A stretch of 64,000 nt of DNA from Magnetospirillum sulfuroxidans. GTDB taxonomy: Bacteria; Pseudomonadota; Alphaproteobacteria; Rhodospirillales; Magnetospirillaceae. How positions within the stretch are numbered: position 1 is the stretch's first letter; every line of letters starts with the position of its first letter. Positions 16,370 through 24,999 of this stretch are shown one piece after another. The translations under genes and the position numbers were made by a program. The notes under the pieces were generated by a model. It saw only the letters and a program-made list of their open reading frames with translations, ran no database searches and was not told the origin of the DNA. The DNA lies in the NCBI RefSeq assembly GCF_018224925.1, contig NZ_JAGTUF010000002.1, forward strand, positions 186,001 through 250,000. The letters run 5' to 3'.

Positions 16370-17557
16370 TCAGACGCTCAGAGTCAAGACTCGCATGACC
16401 ACCTGTTTCGAAAACGGCGCTACAGCCAAAATTTCCACTTTGGCGTCAAAGGCTTGGACGAATTCACAGAAAGCCTTGAACTCGTCCTCGGCCCAGGTCC
16501 GGTTGCCGATCAGTTCATCGAAGACGATGATGCTGCCGGCGACCAGGCGCGGCGCCAGGGCGAACAACACTTGGCGGGCCGAGGCATAGATGTCGCTGTC
16601 GATATTGACCAGCCGCACGGGGCCGGGATGGGTGGCCAGGAACGGCGCCAAAGTATCGTCGAACCAGCCGGGATGCAGGCTGGCATTGGCGGCCACCACC
16701 GGCATTTGCGCCCCGGTCGTCAATATTCCGGCCGGCTCCGCCCCCCAGGCTTGCGGCAATCCCTCGAATGAATCGAAACCGTGGACGTCTTGACCGGCCG
16801 TCGCCGCCAGACGGTTGAGCGAGGTCCCGCGCCGAACCCCGAATTCCAGCACCAGACCGGTGATTTCCGCCTGGCCAAGGGCGAAATCCAAGGCAGAGCC
16901 ACTCAGCCCGAACAGGCGCGGTGGTCCCGGCAAGAACGGCGCCAGCGCCCGTACCCCGTCAACCAGGGACCGACGGGCTGGAAACGGCGCCACCTGATCG
17001 GCCTCCAGCGCCGCCACATCCGCCCCGCTCAGCAGGCCATAGGCGACGGGAAAGGCCCAATAGCGGCCGTTCGCCCCCCGGCAGGCGGTCGCCCGCGCCA
17101 AGCGCCGCAAGGCCGGTTCCAGGCCGTGCAATTCCAGCGCGGCGGCGTGGCTGGCGAACCACGACACCGCATGATCGGGATCGGTCGCCAAGACGGCGTC
17201 GAAACAGTGCAAAGCGGCATCGGCTTGCCCCAGGGCCAGATGGGCCATGCCCCGCTCATAGCCGATCTGCCGGGTCGTGCCGCCCGCCTGGGCCAGGGCG
17301 ATGGCGTCGTCATAACGGGCGTCGCGGCGATAGGCGCTGACCAGGGCATCGCGCAAGGCCGGAAAATCCGGGGCGAGTTTCGCCACCGCTTCAAAGGCGG
17401 CGACGGCGGCAAAAGCATTGTTGGCCTTCAAGGCCCCGGCGCCGCGCCGGAACGCAGCCAGGGCCGGATCATCCCCGGCCAAGCTCGCCAACAGCCGCAA
17501 GGCAGCATCGAAACGCCCGTTTTCCGCCAAATGGGCGGCTTTATCCAATGAATCCAT
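16370..17557 (-). CDS. TPR-containing TylF-like class I methyltransferase
   Basis: The 395-residue protein has two halves. Residues 1 to about 170 are alanine-rich helical repeats of the tetratricopeptide type (DAALRLLASLAGDDPALAAF, later QADAALHCFDAVLATDPDHA). The second half is a SAM-dependent methyltransferase related to macrocin O-methyltransferase TylF, with LEFGVRRGTSLNRLA as the cofactor loop, VHGFDSFEGLPQAWG and the acidic VNIDSDIYAS. Upstream in-frame codons exist, but this ATG gives a clean protein start and avoids overlap with the divergent lipoprotein gene. The acceptor is unknown; such fusions often act on surface sugars or lipids. It follows the HerA-like gene's strand with a 36-base gap. 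Confidence 0.82.
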   Translation of the reverse strand: MDSLDKAAHLAENGRFDAALRLLASLAGDDPALAAFRRGAGALKANNAFAAVAAFEAVAKLAPDFPALRDALVSAYRRDARYDDAIALAQAGGTTRQIGYERGMAHLALGQADAALHCFDAVLATDPDHAVSWFASHAAALELHGLEPALRRLARATACRGANGRYWAFPVAYGLLSGADVAALEADQVAPFPARRSLVDGVRALAPFLPGPPRLFGLSGSALDFALGQAEITGLVLEFGVRRGTSLNRLAATAGQDVHGFDSFEGLPQAWGAEPAGILTTGAQMPVVAANASLHPGWFDDTLAPFLATHPGPVRLVNIDSDIYASARQVLFALAPRLVAGSIIVFDELIGNRTWAEDEFKAFCEFVQAFDAKVEILAVAPFSKQVVMRVLTLSV

Positions 17558-17662
17558 GGCGCGGTTGTGCCGCAGCCACGGCGCAAACGCAAGGTTAAGG
17601 GTTGCAAAGGCCCGGCAACCGGCCAAAATGGCCGCCAAATAAAAGTGCACATCGAGACCGGA

Positions 17663-18778
17663 ATGCGGCGCGCCCTGCCATTGCTGATGTTGACCTTGCT
17701 GCTGCCCGCTTGCGGCAGCGTGAATTCCTATGTGCAATCCACCGCGGCCAAACTGGAACAGGCGACCAACCCGGACAAGCCCCGCCCCGGCCTGGAACCG
17801 CTGTACCAACCGACCGCATTGCCGTCGCAGGCCGATTCTATCGCCCAGCCCGAACCAGCCAGCCTCGAAGATCTGCCCTTTCCCCCGCGCCTGATCGGCC
17901 AGGATGAAGCCGAGGCGCTGCTGAGCGGCGACCCTGCCGCCTTGCGCTTTCTCGCCATTCGCCGACTGGCCGAAGCCGGCCTGATCCCCGCCGCCGATGC
18001 TGGGGAACGTGCCGGGACCAACATGGGGGCGCTGCTGCCGGTGACCACCGCCCAGCCCCCCGCCGCCGGCCTGTTTACCCCGGCCCCGGCCCCGGCCGTG
18101 TTGGAAAACGCCATCCGTCGTTTATGGGACCAGCCCGGCACCCAGGCGCAGCGCGACTTTCTGGTCGATAACGTATTGCCCAAAACCCCATCCCGCCGTG
18201 AACCGGTGACCATTCCCGACAAACAATCGGCTCGCCGCGCCCTGGATCGCTTGGATCGCTTGCAGGATTCGGGGTTGATCACGCGGGGGCAAAAAGAGGC
18301 CGAAGCCGGCGCGGTACAGGCATTGCTGGACGGCAACGCCCTGCCGGAAGCCCTGGTCGCCGCCCCCCCGCCCGAGCCGGTCAAGCCGGTGGCGCCGAAG
18401 AAGCCAAGAAGCAGCGGCAGCGGCAGCGGCCGGCCGATGGAGCGCCTGCAAGGCGGCGTTTCCGGCGAATTAAAGATCATTCCATCCCCCAGCGAAATCA
18501 ACGCGCCGGCTTTGCCCGCCGGTTTCGCCGGTCAGGCCGGCATCCATCTGTTGTCCATGGGCAGCGCCAGCCATGGCGAGCAGGCGTGGAAGGCCTTGAC
18601 CACCGAACACCCCGATCTGGCCGCCCTGACCTATAAGGTGGTGCGCGCCGATCTGGGCGAATTGGGCGTCACGCACCGGCTGATCGCCGGACCGTTGAGC
18701 GCCGCCAAGGCCGCCGAGCTGTGTGCCGCACTCAAACCCAAGGGCCAGACGTGCCAACCGACGCCGTTCCCGCCATGA
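17663..18778 (+). CDS. SPOR-domain lipoprotein
   Basis: This 371-residue protein begins with a lipoprotein signal ending in the lipobox LLPAC (Cys at residue 17), so it should be anchored in the outer or inner membrane facing the periplasm. The last 75 residues form a SPOR domain (GIHLLSMGSASHGEQAW and RLIAGPLSAAKAAEL), a fold that binds denuded peptidoglycan glycan at division sites. Between them are two related helical segments with a RLAEAGLIP / RLQDSGLIT core, resembling SHOCT-type repeats, and a Pro/Lys/Ser linker. The start is the ATG directly before the signal peptide. The stop overlaps the start of an RluA gene (ATGA). Confidence 0.85.
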   Translation: MRRALPLLMLTLLLPACGSVNSYVQSTAAKLEQATNPDKPRPGLEPLYQPTALPSQADSIAQPEPASLEDLPFPPRLIGQDEAEALLSGDPAALRFLAIRRLAEAGLIPAADAGERAGTNMGALLPVTTAQPPAAGLFTPAPAPAVLENAIRRLWDQPGTQAQRDFLVDNVLPKTPSRREPVTIPDKQSARRALDRLDRLQDSGLITRGQKEAEAGAVQALLDGNALPEALVAAPPPEPVKPVAPKKPRSSGSGSGRPMERLQGGVSGELKIIPSPSEINAPALPAGFAGQAGIHLLSMGSASHGEQAWKALTTEHPDLAALTYKVVRADLGELGVTHRLIAGPLSAAKAAELCAALKPKGQTCQPTPFPP

Positions 18779-19467
18779 CCCCAGAAGAATTACTGGCTCG
18801 CGTCCTCTATCGCGATGCCATGGTCCTGATCCTCGACAAGCCGGCCGGATTGGCTGTTCATGCCGGCGCCCGCGACGGCAGCCATCACCTGATGGACCTG
18901 CTGGAGCCGTTGCGCTTTGGCCTGCCGCGCAACCCGGAACTGGCCCATCGGCTGGACCGCGACACCTCGGGCTGTCTGGTCTTGGGCCGACACCGCAAGG
19001 CCTTGGCCCGCCTGGGCGAAATCTTTGCCGAGGGCAGCGCCGAAAAGACCTATTGGGCGGTCGTGGTCGGCAAGCCACCGACGGAAACCGGCCTGATCGA
19101 CAAGCGCCTGAAAAAACTGGAACGCCGCCACGGTTGGCGCATGGTCGTCGATGACAAGGGGCAAGAGGCGCAAACCGAATATCGGGTGCTGGGCAGCAAC
19201 GGCCGCCTGAGCTGGATCGAAGCCAAACCCAAAACCGGCCGCACCCACCAGATCCGAGTCCATCTGGCCGCCATCGGCTGTCCGATCGTTGGCGATTCGA
19301 CCTATGGCCGCGGCACCGCCGATCTGGTGTCGCCGCACCTGCACCTGCATGCCCGTTCGATCCGCCTGCCCTTCAATCCGAAGAAGCCGGCCATCATCGC
19401 CACCGCCCCGGTCCCGCCACACATGGTCGAAACCTTGCGGCAATGCGGTTGGACGTCCCCAGAGTAG
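18775..19467 (+). CDS. RluA-family pseudouridine synthase
   Basis: This 230-residue protein has the family's catalytic motif with the essential aspartate, HRLDRDTSGCLVLG. The ILDKPAGLAVHAG strand lies upstream and the GRTHQIRVHLAAIGCPIVGD motif downstream. There is no N-terminal S4 domain, so it is a short RluA or TruC-like form. The enzyme isomerises specific uridines in rRNA or tRNA; the exact site cannot be told. Its start lies inside the stop of the SPOR lipoprotein gene, so translation is coupled. Confidence 0.92.
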   Translation: MTPEELLARVLYRDAMVLILDKPAGLAVHAGARDGSHHLMDLLEPLRFGLPRNPELAHRLDRDTSGCLVLGRHRKALARLGEIFAEGSAEKTYWAVVVGKPPTETGLIDKRLKKLERRHGWRMVVDDKGQEAQTEYRVLGSNGRLSWIEAKPKTGRTHQIRVHLAAIGCPIVGDSTYGRGTADLVSPHLHLHARSIRLPFNPKKPAIIATAPVPPHMVETLRQCGWTSPE

Positions 19468-19481
19468 GTGGGATGGAGGTG

Positions 19482-19516
19482 TTGCACACAATTACCAGCA
19501 CGGGTATTGTATGCAA
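19482..19516. promoter_or_regulatory. Candidate operator upstream of the XRE regulator
   Basis: An imperfect inverted repeat pairs TTGCACACAATTACC with GGGTATTGTATGCAA (12 of 15 positions match) around a five-base spacer. It ends 26 bases before the regulator's ATG, so autoregulation is plausible. This is read from the sequence only. Confidence 0.45.
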
Positions 19517-19542
19517 TCCCATCCATTCAATGACGATATATC

Positions 19543-19989
19543 ATGACCGCCGAAACAAACAGCAAGCGAATTTACCGCGCACGAACGGAGACCGGAGACC
19601 CCGATCCCGTTGACACCCATGTGGGGGCTCGGCTGCGATTGCGCCGAACTCTGATGGGGTTAAGCCAGACCGAACTGGCTAAATCGGTGGGTCTGACCTT
19701 TCAGCAGGTGCAGAAATACGAAAGTGGCGCCAACCGCATCAGCGCCAGCCGGCTGTACCATATCGCCGAGGCGCTGGACGTCCCGGTCAGTTTTTTCTTC
19801 GACGACATGCCCCGCCATGGCGCCATCGGCCTGCACGAGGAACCGACGCCTTTTGCCGCCCCGGAAAGCGGCCGCGAGGGGCTGGAGATGATGCGCAACT
19901 ATCACCGCATCAGCGACGAGGCCATCCGCCGCAGCGTCTATGACCTGACCAAATCCCTGGCGACCAAACTCAACGCCGAAGAAGGCTGA
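19543..19989 (+). CDS. XRE-family helix-turn-helix regulator
   Basis: This 148-residue protein carries a helix-turn-helix domain at about residues 25-82 (RLRLRRTLMGLSQTELAKSV, then FQQVQKYESGANRISASRLY). The C-terminal part is short and helical, with no known ligand domain. It belongs to a class common in alphaproteobacteria, often annotated only as HTH_3. Its targets are not known. An inverted repeat just upstream may be its own operator, and a strong terminator follows the stop. Confidence 0.9.
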   Translation: MTAETNSKRIYRARTETGDPDPVDTHVGARLRLRRTLMGLSQTELAKSVGLTFQQVQKYESGANRISASRLYHIAEALDVPVSFFFDDMPRHGAIGLHEEPTPFAAPESGREGLEMMRNYHRISDEAIRRSVYDLTKSLATKLNAEEG

Positions 19990-20019
19990 GCCGCCAGGAT
20001 GCCGGCGCCATGAAACGAC

Positions 20020-20049
20020 GAAAGGCCCGGTGTTTCCACCGGGCCTTTC
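20020..20049. terminator. Bidirectional terminator
   Basis: A perfect 13-bp stem (GAAAGGCCCGGTG) around a TTTC loop lies between the XRE gene and the convergent soeC gene. The arm's own AAA and TTT ends supply a short T tail in each direction. Confidence 0.8.
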
Positions 20050-20074
20050 GCTTCAATACCCAAGCGCCTTCCGC

Positions 20075-21043
20075 TCACGCCTTGCGCTGATAATACAGAT
20101 TCTGCACATGGTTGCCGTGGGCGAAGAACACCCAGCGTTCGGCTAAAAGACCGACATACTGAATGGCGAAGGCCAGCCACAGCAAGGCGGTGGCCCCCAT
20201 CAGCACCAAGGCCGCCGGAGCGATAAAACCGGCGGCGATGAAAAACACCACCAGCATCCTGACCGTATCGGCCGACGCCCCGTGAAAGAATTCGGTGGTG
20301 TTGAACGACTTGCCGCCAAACCCCTGGCTGACTTGGCGGATATTTTGGTGCGGCGCGCCGATGGCCCCTTTCAGGGTTGAAACCGGACGGATGCGGGCGT
20401 TGCGCCACAGGCTATAGGCCCGGCCGAACAAGGCGGCAATGATCAAAACCAGCGCCGTGCCGCTGAACAATCCGGTCACCACCGCGCCGCTGCTGGCGGC
20501 GAAGGCGGCGGCCAGGATGAAGCCCGAGGCCAACCCCATCAGCGTGTAATTGATCACCGTCCACACACTGGCCCATTCACGGATGAACTTGACGCAGGCA
20601 TAGATCATGCCGGTGCACAAAAACAAAGCGAAGCAAGCCAATACGGTGACGAACCCCACCGCCATGGTCAGATCCAGACTTTTGCCATTGGCGAAATGCA
20701 TCAAGGCCATATCCCAGCCCAGCCAGTGCAAGCCGCCATAAAGCACAGCCATCCCCATCACCGCCGGAAGGGCGATGACTTCGCGCGACAGCCACGAGGT
20801 CCGCCATTGCGTGGCGGCACGCCAAGCCCGTTGCGGATTGGCCAGATGGAAAAACGAGGCCAACAGCCCCAAGGCCAGCAACACCAGGGCCAGCGCCGAA
20901 CCGACAGCGTAAAAGCCGCCGGATTCGGTGATGCCGCCGCTGCCGACCACCAAAAACAACTGGCCGGCGACCAGGGCGACCAGCAAACCCTGGCCGGCGC
21001 CGATCAAGGTGGTGAGAAAGAGAACGGAAAAAGCAGGACGCAT
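20075..21043 (-). CDS. soeC: SoeC-like membrane anchor subunit of molybdenum sulfite dehydrogenase
   Basis: The 322-residue protein has about eight hydrophobic helices and belongs to the DmsC/NrfD-type anchor group. It contains the conserved FHLANPQRAWRAATQWRTSW loop between early helices. In SoeABC it anchors the cytoplasmic A and B subunits and passes electrons to the quinone pool. It is the last gene of the leftward A-B-C set and starts 18 bases after the B subunit stop. Relatives serve DMSO, tetrathionate or polysulfide reductases, so the substrate assignment depends on the A subunit. Confidence 0.85.
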   Translation of the reverse strand: MRPAFSVLFLTTLIGAGQGLLVALVAGQLFLVVGSGGITESGGFYAVGSALALVLLALGLLASFFHLANPQRAWRAATQWRTSWLSREVIALPAVMGMAVLYGGLHWLGWDMALMHFANGKSLDLTMAVGFVTVLACFALFLCTGMIYACVKFIREWASVWTVINYTLMGLASGFILAAAFAASSGAVVTGLFSGTALVLIIAALFGRAYSLWRNARIRPVSTLKGAIGAPHQNIRQVSQGFGGKSFNTTEFFHGASADTVRMLVVFFIAAGFIAPAALVLMGATALLWLAFAIQYVGLLAERWVFFAHGNHVQNLYYQRKA

Positions 21044-21061
21044 GATGTTATCTCCCTTCCC

Positions 21062-21796
21062 TTACCACTGAGACGCGTCGTCGATGGTCGGGCCACCGAA
21101 TTTGGGCGGTTCGGCCTCTCGCGACAGTGGATTGTCGGCACGCGCCAACTGGTCTTCATGCACATTGGCGTTGATCTTGCGCCGCGGCAGATAGTGGTTG
21201 GCGGGATTGGTGCCGGCTTCCGGCAACAACTGATAACCGCCATTGTCGCGGATCGCCTTGGACACCTCGGAATCCGGGTCCTTGACGTCGCCGAACAAGC
21301 GGGCGCTGGACGGGCACGCCAGCACGCAAGCCGGCTTGCGGCGGTCGGCCGGCAAGGTTTCGTCATAGATGCGATCGACGCACAAGGTGCATTTCTTCAT
21401 CACCCCGCTGATCTCGTCGAATTCGCGGGCGCCATAGGGGCAATTCCACGAACAATATTTGCAGCCGATGCATTTGTCGTAATCGACCAGAACGATGCCG
21501 TCGCTTTCGCGCTTGTACGACGCCCCCGTCGGACAAACCGGCACGCAGGGCGGGTCTTCGCAGTGAAGGCAGGATTTGGGGAAATGCACCGTCTCGGTGT
21601 TGGGAAAGGTGCCGCATTCGAACGTCTGCACCCGGTTAAAAAAGACGCCGTTCGGGTCCTTGCCATAGGGATCTTGGTCGGGCATCGGCCCGGCCCAGCC
21701 CGAGGTATTCCATTCCTTGCAGCTGGTCACGCAGGCGTGACAGCCGACGCAGACGTTCAAGTCGATGACCAGGGCCAGTTGCTTTTCATTCGCCAT
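21062..21796 (-). CDS. soeB: SoeB-like four-cluster iron-sulfur subunit
   Basis: This 244-residue ferredoxin-like subunit has four cysteine groups for four [4Fe-4S] clusters: CVGCHACVTSC, CLHCEDPPCVPVCP, CIGCKYCSWNCPYG and the split CTLC with CVLACP. This is the DmsB/PhsB/SoeB pattern, which carries electrons between the molybdenum subunit and the membrane anchor. No Tat signal is present, fitting a cytoplasmic location. The second ATG was chosen because the GGGGGG Shine-Dalgarno-like run is seven bases before it; the first ATG (two residues more) is almost next to that run. Confidence 0.9.
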   Translation of the reverse strand: MANEKQLALVIDLNVCVGCHACVTSCKEWNTSGWAGPMPDQDPYGKDPNGVFFNRVQTFECGTFPNTETVHFPKSCLHCEDPPCVPVCPTGASYKRESDGIVLVDYDKCIGCKYCSWNCPYGAREFDEISGVMKKCTLCVDRIYDETLPADRRKPACVLACPSSARLFGDVKDPDSEVSKAIRDNGGYQLLPEAGTNPANHYLPRRKINANVHEDQLARADNPLSREAEPPKFGGPTIDDASQW

Positions 21797-21811
21797 GTTC
21801 ATGCCCCCCGA

Positions 21812-24706
21812 TCAACGCTTTTTGCCGGCAAAGAACGAACGCATCCGCGCGCCAAAGCCGGTTTGCCCCGGCAATTGCCCCAAAGTGGGAAATTGCGGGA
21901 AGCTTTCCTCGGGGTCATCGGCGCCAGCCGGGGTAATGCGCACCCGCACGTCATACCAAGCCGCCTGACCGGTCACCGGATCGGAGTTCGAGACATGGCG
22001 GCCGCCGACCATATTGGGCAATTCCTCGGAAATCAGGTGATTGAGCAAGAAACCATGCTTGGATTCATTGGCGTTGCCGTCCAACCCCCAAGCGCCCGAA
22101 GCCTTGCCGATGGCATTCCAGGTCCACACCGTGCCCGGCTCCACCGCCTCGGTGAAACGGGCCATGCAGCGAACCTTGCCCCAGGGACTTTCCACCCACA
22201 CCCAGCCGCCATCGGCGAAACCGTTGGCGGTGCCGACGCTGGGATGGACCATGATGTAATTCTCGGTGTGGATCTGCCGCAACCAGGCGTTTTGCGAATC
22301 CCACGAATGATACATGGCCATGGGCCGCTGGGTCAGCGCCGACAGCGGATAGCGACCGGTATCGGTCTTGGACCATTCCAGCGGCGCGTAATGGAACGGC
22401 AGCGGGTCGAAGAATTGTTCGACTCGGGGGCGCAACTCGTCCGGGGGCTGCTTGCCCTTCCACTTGCCCTGCGCCGCCAAGCGGAATTTCTGCAACACCT
22501 CGGAATAGATATGGATGTTGATGGGGTCGTGATAGCGCACCAGCCGGTTGGATTGAGCCCAACTCAGGTAGCCCTTGTTCCAGTTGCGCATGTACTGGAA
22601 GCTTTTGGGCAGGTGATAGTGGAAATGGTTGTTGTTGCGGGCATACATGTCCCACTGATTGGGATTGGGTTCGCCGACCAAGGACTTTTCGCCCGATTTG
22701 CCGCGCCACCCCGACAAGAAGCCAATGCCCGATCCCGGTTCCGTTTCGAAATTGGTGATCAAATCGGGATAGTCGCGGTACTTCCGCCCGCCATCCTTGG
22801 TCATGAAAGCCGGCAATTTAAGGCGGGTGGCCAAATCGATCAGCACGTCTTGGAACGGCCGCGACTGGCCCAAAGGCGGCATGATCGGCACCCGCACCGA
22901 ATCCACCGGACCTTCGAATTCGGAAATCGGCCGGTCCAGCATGGACATGACATCATGGCGTTCCAGATAGGTGGTATCGGGCAGCACCAGATCGGCGAAG
23001 GCCACGGTTTCCGACTGGAAGGCATCGGCGACGACGATGAACGGGATCTTGTATTCGCCATTGGCATCCTTGTCGGTCAGCATCTTGCGGACTTCCGAGG
23101 TGTTCATGGTCGAGTTCCAGGCCATGTTGGCCATGAACAAGAACAACGTGTCGATGGGATAAGGGTCGCCGCGCCAGGCATTGGTGATGACGTTATGCAT
23201 CAACCCGTGCACCGATAGCGGATATTCCCAGGAAAACGCCTTATCCAGACGCATGGGCGCGCCGTCGCCATCCACCGACAGATCGTCGGGATCGGCCGGC
23301 CAGCCCAGCGGCATGCCGTCGAGCGGCGTCGACGGCTTGACCGCATGCGGCCCCTTGGGCGGCTTGGGACAAGGCGGGATCGGCCGCGGGAACGGGGCCC
23401 GATGGCGGAAACCGCCAGGACGGTCGATGGTCCCCAGCAGACTCATCAAGATGGCCAGGGCGCGGATGGTATGAAAGCCGTTGGAATGCGCCGCCAAGCC
23501 ACGCATGGAATGGAAAGCCACCGGATTTCCGGTCACCGTCTGATGCTCGTTGCCCCACGAATCGGTCCAGGCGATGGGCAATTCGATCTTTTGGTCGCGG
23601 GCGGTGATGCCCATTTCATGGGCCAGCCGACGGATTGTCGCGGCGGGAATGCCGGTAATGCCCTCGGCCCATTCCGGCGTGTAATCCTTGACCCGATCCT
23701 TCAACAACTGAAAGGCCGGCTTGACCGGGGTGCCGTCGGGCATGGCGAATTCGCCCATCAGCCGTCCTTCGCTCCCCTTGGTCCGCGACAGCACCGGCTG
23801 GTCGGTCGCCTTGTCCCACCAAAAGCGATCGGGTGTCTCGAAGGTATCGGGGCGCACCGCCACCGACGGGTCCCGCACGAACAGGCCGAAATCGTCGCGG
23901 CTGGGATCTTGGATCACCAATTCGGCCGAATTCGAGTATTGCATCAGAAAATCGCGGTCGAACAGGCCGGTTTCGATCAGTTCACGGATCAGCGCCAGCA
24001 GCAAGGCGCCATCGGTGCCGGTGCGGATCGGCACCCATTCATCGGCGATGGCGGCATAGCCGGTGCGCACCGGATTGATGGCGATGAACCGACCGCCGGC
24101 CCGCTTGAACTTGGCCAGCTCGATCTTCATGGGATTGGAATGGTGATCCTCGGCGGTGCCGATCATCACGAACAGCTTGGCCCGCTCAAGGTCGGGACCG
24201 CCGAATTCCCAAAATGAACCGCCGATGGTGTAGATCATGCCGGCGGCCATGTTGACCGAGCAGAACCCGCCATGGGCGGCGTAATTGGGGGTGCCGAATT
24301 GCTTGGCGAACATGCCGGTCAGCGCTTGCATCTGGTCGCGGCCGGTAAACAAAGCCAGCTTTTTCGGATCGGTCTTGCGAATATGGTCCAGACGGTCGCC
24401 CAGCATGGACAACGCCTCGTCCCACTCGATCGGCTCGAACTGGTTGGCGCCGCGCTCGGCGCCTTCTTTGCGCTTAAGCGGCTTGGTCAGCCGGGCGGGG
24501 GAATATTGTTTCATGATCCCCGAAGCGCCCTTGGCGCAGATGACCCCCTTGTTCAGGGGATGCTCGGGGTTGCCTTCGATATAACGCACCTCGCCGTCGC
24601 GAAGATGGACGCGGATGCCGCAGCGGCAAGCGCACATATAGCAGGTGGTGGTCTTGACCTCGGCCCGGCCAAGCTGGGAATCGCAAGAAGTAACGGGGTC
24701 TCGCAT
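21812..24706 (-). CDS. soeA: SoeA-like molybdopterin catalytic subunit (probable sulfite dehydrogenase)
   Basis: The 964-residue protein is a molybdopterin bis-MGD oxidoreductase. It starts with a [4Fe-4S] motif at Cys22, Cys25, Cys29 and Cys57 (CYMCACRCG), then ICAKGASGIMKQYSP. A conserved GRDQMQALTGMFAKQFGTPN segment follows, and the C-terminal MGD-binding barrel ends near the stop. There is no twin-arginine leader, unlike DMSO or thiosulfate reductases, which agrees with the cytoplasmic SoeABC sulfite dehydrogenase of purple sulfur bacteria and relatives. The reaction would be sulfite to sulfate with quinone as acceptor. GGGAG lies seven bases before the ATG, directly after a long palindrome. 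Polysulfide or other reductase activity is the main alternative. Confidence 0.85.
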   Translation of the reverse strand: MRDPVTSCDSQLGRAEVKTTTCYMCACRCGIRVHLRDGEVRYIEGNPEHPLNKGVICAKGASGIMKQYSPARLTKPLKRKEGAERGANQFEPIEWDEALSMLGDRLDHIRKTDPKKLALFTGRDQMQALTGMFAKQFGTPNYAAHGGFCSVNMAAGMIYTIGGSFWEFGGPDLERAKLFVMIGTAEDHHSNPMKIELAKFKRAGGRFIAINPVRTGYAAIADEWVPIRTGTDGALLLALIRELIETGLFDRDFLMQYSNSAELVIQDPSRDDFGLFVRDPSVAVRPDTFETPDRFWWDKATDQPVLSRTKGSEGRLMGEFAMPDGTPVKPAFQLLKDRVKDYTPEWAEGITGIPAATIRRLAHEMGITARDQKIELPIAWTDSWGNEHQTVTGNPVAFHSMRGLAAHSNGFHTIRALAILMSLLGTIDRPGGFRHRAPFPRPIPPCPKPPKGPHAVKPSTPLDGMPLGWPADPDDLSVDGDGAPMRLDKAFSWEYPLSVHGLMHNVITNAWRGDPYPIDTLFLFMANMAWNSTMNTSEVRKMLTDKDANGEYKIPFIVVADAFQSETVAFADLVLPDTTYLERHDVMSMLDRPISEFEGPVDSVRVPIMPPLGQSRPFQDVLIDLATRLKLPAFMTKDGGRKYRDYPDLITNFETEPGSGIGFLSGWRGKSGEKSLVGEPNPNQWDMYARNNNHFHYHLPKSFQYMRNWNKGYLSWAQSNRLVRYHDPINIHIYSEVLQKFRLAAQGKWKGKQPPDELRPRVEQFFDPLPFHYAPLEWSKTDTGRYPLSALTQRPMAMYHSWDSQNAWLRQIHTENYIMVHPSVGTANGFADGGWVWVESPWGKVRCMARFTEAVEPGTVWTWNAIGKASGAWGLDGNANESKHGFLLNHLISEELPNMVGGRHVSNSDPVTGQAAWYDVRVRITPAGADDPEESFPQFPTLGQLPGQTGFGARMRSFFAGKKR

Positions 24707-24719
24707 GAACTGGCTCCCG

Positions 24720-24770
24720 TGTGCGGCAATTCCGAAACAGGGTCATGCCCCGCTTCGGAATTGCCGCACA
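24720..24770. repeat. 17-bp perfect inverted repeat upstream of soeA
   Basis: Two perfect 17-base arms (24720-24736 and 24754-24770) surround a 17-base spacer that has its own small GGG/CCC pairing. On the soeA transcript it would fold immediately before the Shine-Dalgarno GGGAG, ending 13 bases before the start codon. It could affect translation of soeA; no known RNA family is recognised. Confidence 0.7.
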
Positions 24771-24783
24771 ATTCGTTTGGTGC

Positions 24784-24838
24784 GTGACCTGCTTATCGCG
24801 AAAATTCAAAGGATCAATTTTCGCGATAAGCAGGTCAC
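24784..24838. repeat. 23-bp perfect inverted repeat between the MFS gene and soeA
   Basis: Two perfect 23-base arms (24784-24806 and 24816-24838) surround a nine-base loop. It lies downstream of the leftward MFS gene and 13 bases from the neighbouring 17-bp palindrome. It may terminate the MFS transcript, although no T run follows it. The rest of the gap to 24999 is AT-richer and holds nothing else I recognise. Confidence 0.7.
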
Positions 24839-24999
24839 CGGGGGCGGTCGCGATTGAGCCAGTCAGGCAGGCAAACGGACCCAGCCCCCTCGCCGTCAGC
24901 GAAGGACCATGCTCTCCTGTCCGTGTTCCCTGTCCACTGGCCTTTGCGGCCTTATTGGTGAGCGATACAGTAATTAAGAACGACCTAATAAAGCAAACA

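Noticed and set aside
17558-17809. N-terminal extension of the TPR-methyltransferase gene
   Set aside because: The extra 84 residues are low quality and antisense to the start of the SPOR lipoprotein gene; the internal ATG gives a clean start.
20696-23218. Plus-strand frame of 840 codons opposite soeC, soeB and soeA
   Set aside because: It lies antisense to three conserved genes and its His/Gly/Gln-rich composition is typical of a shadow frame.
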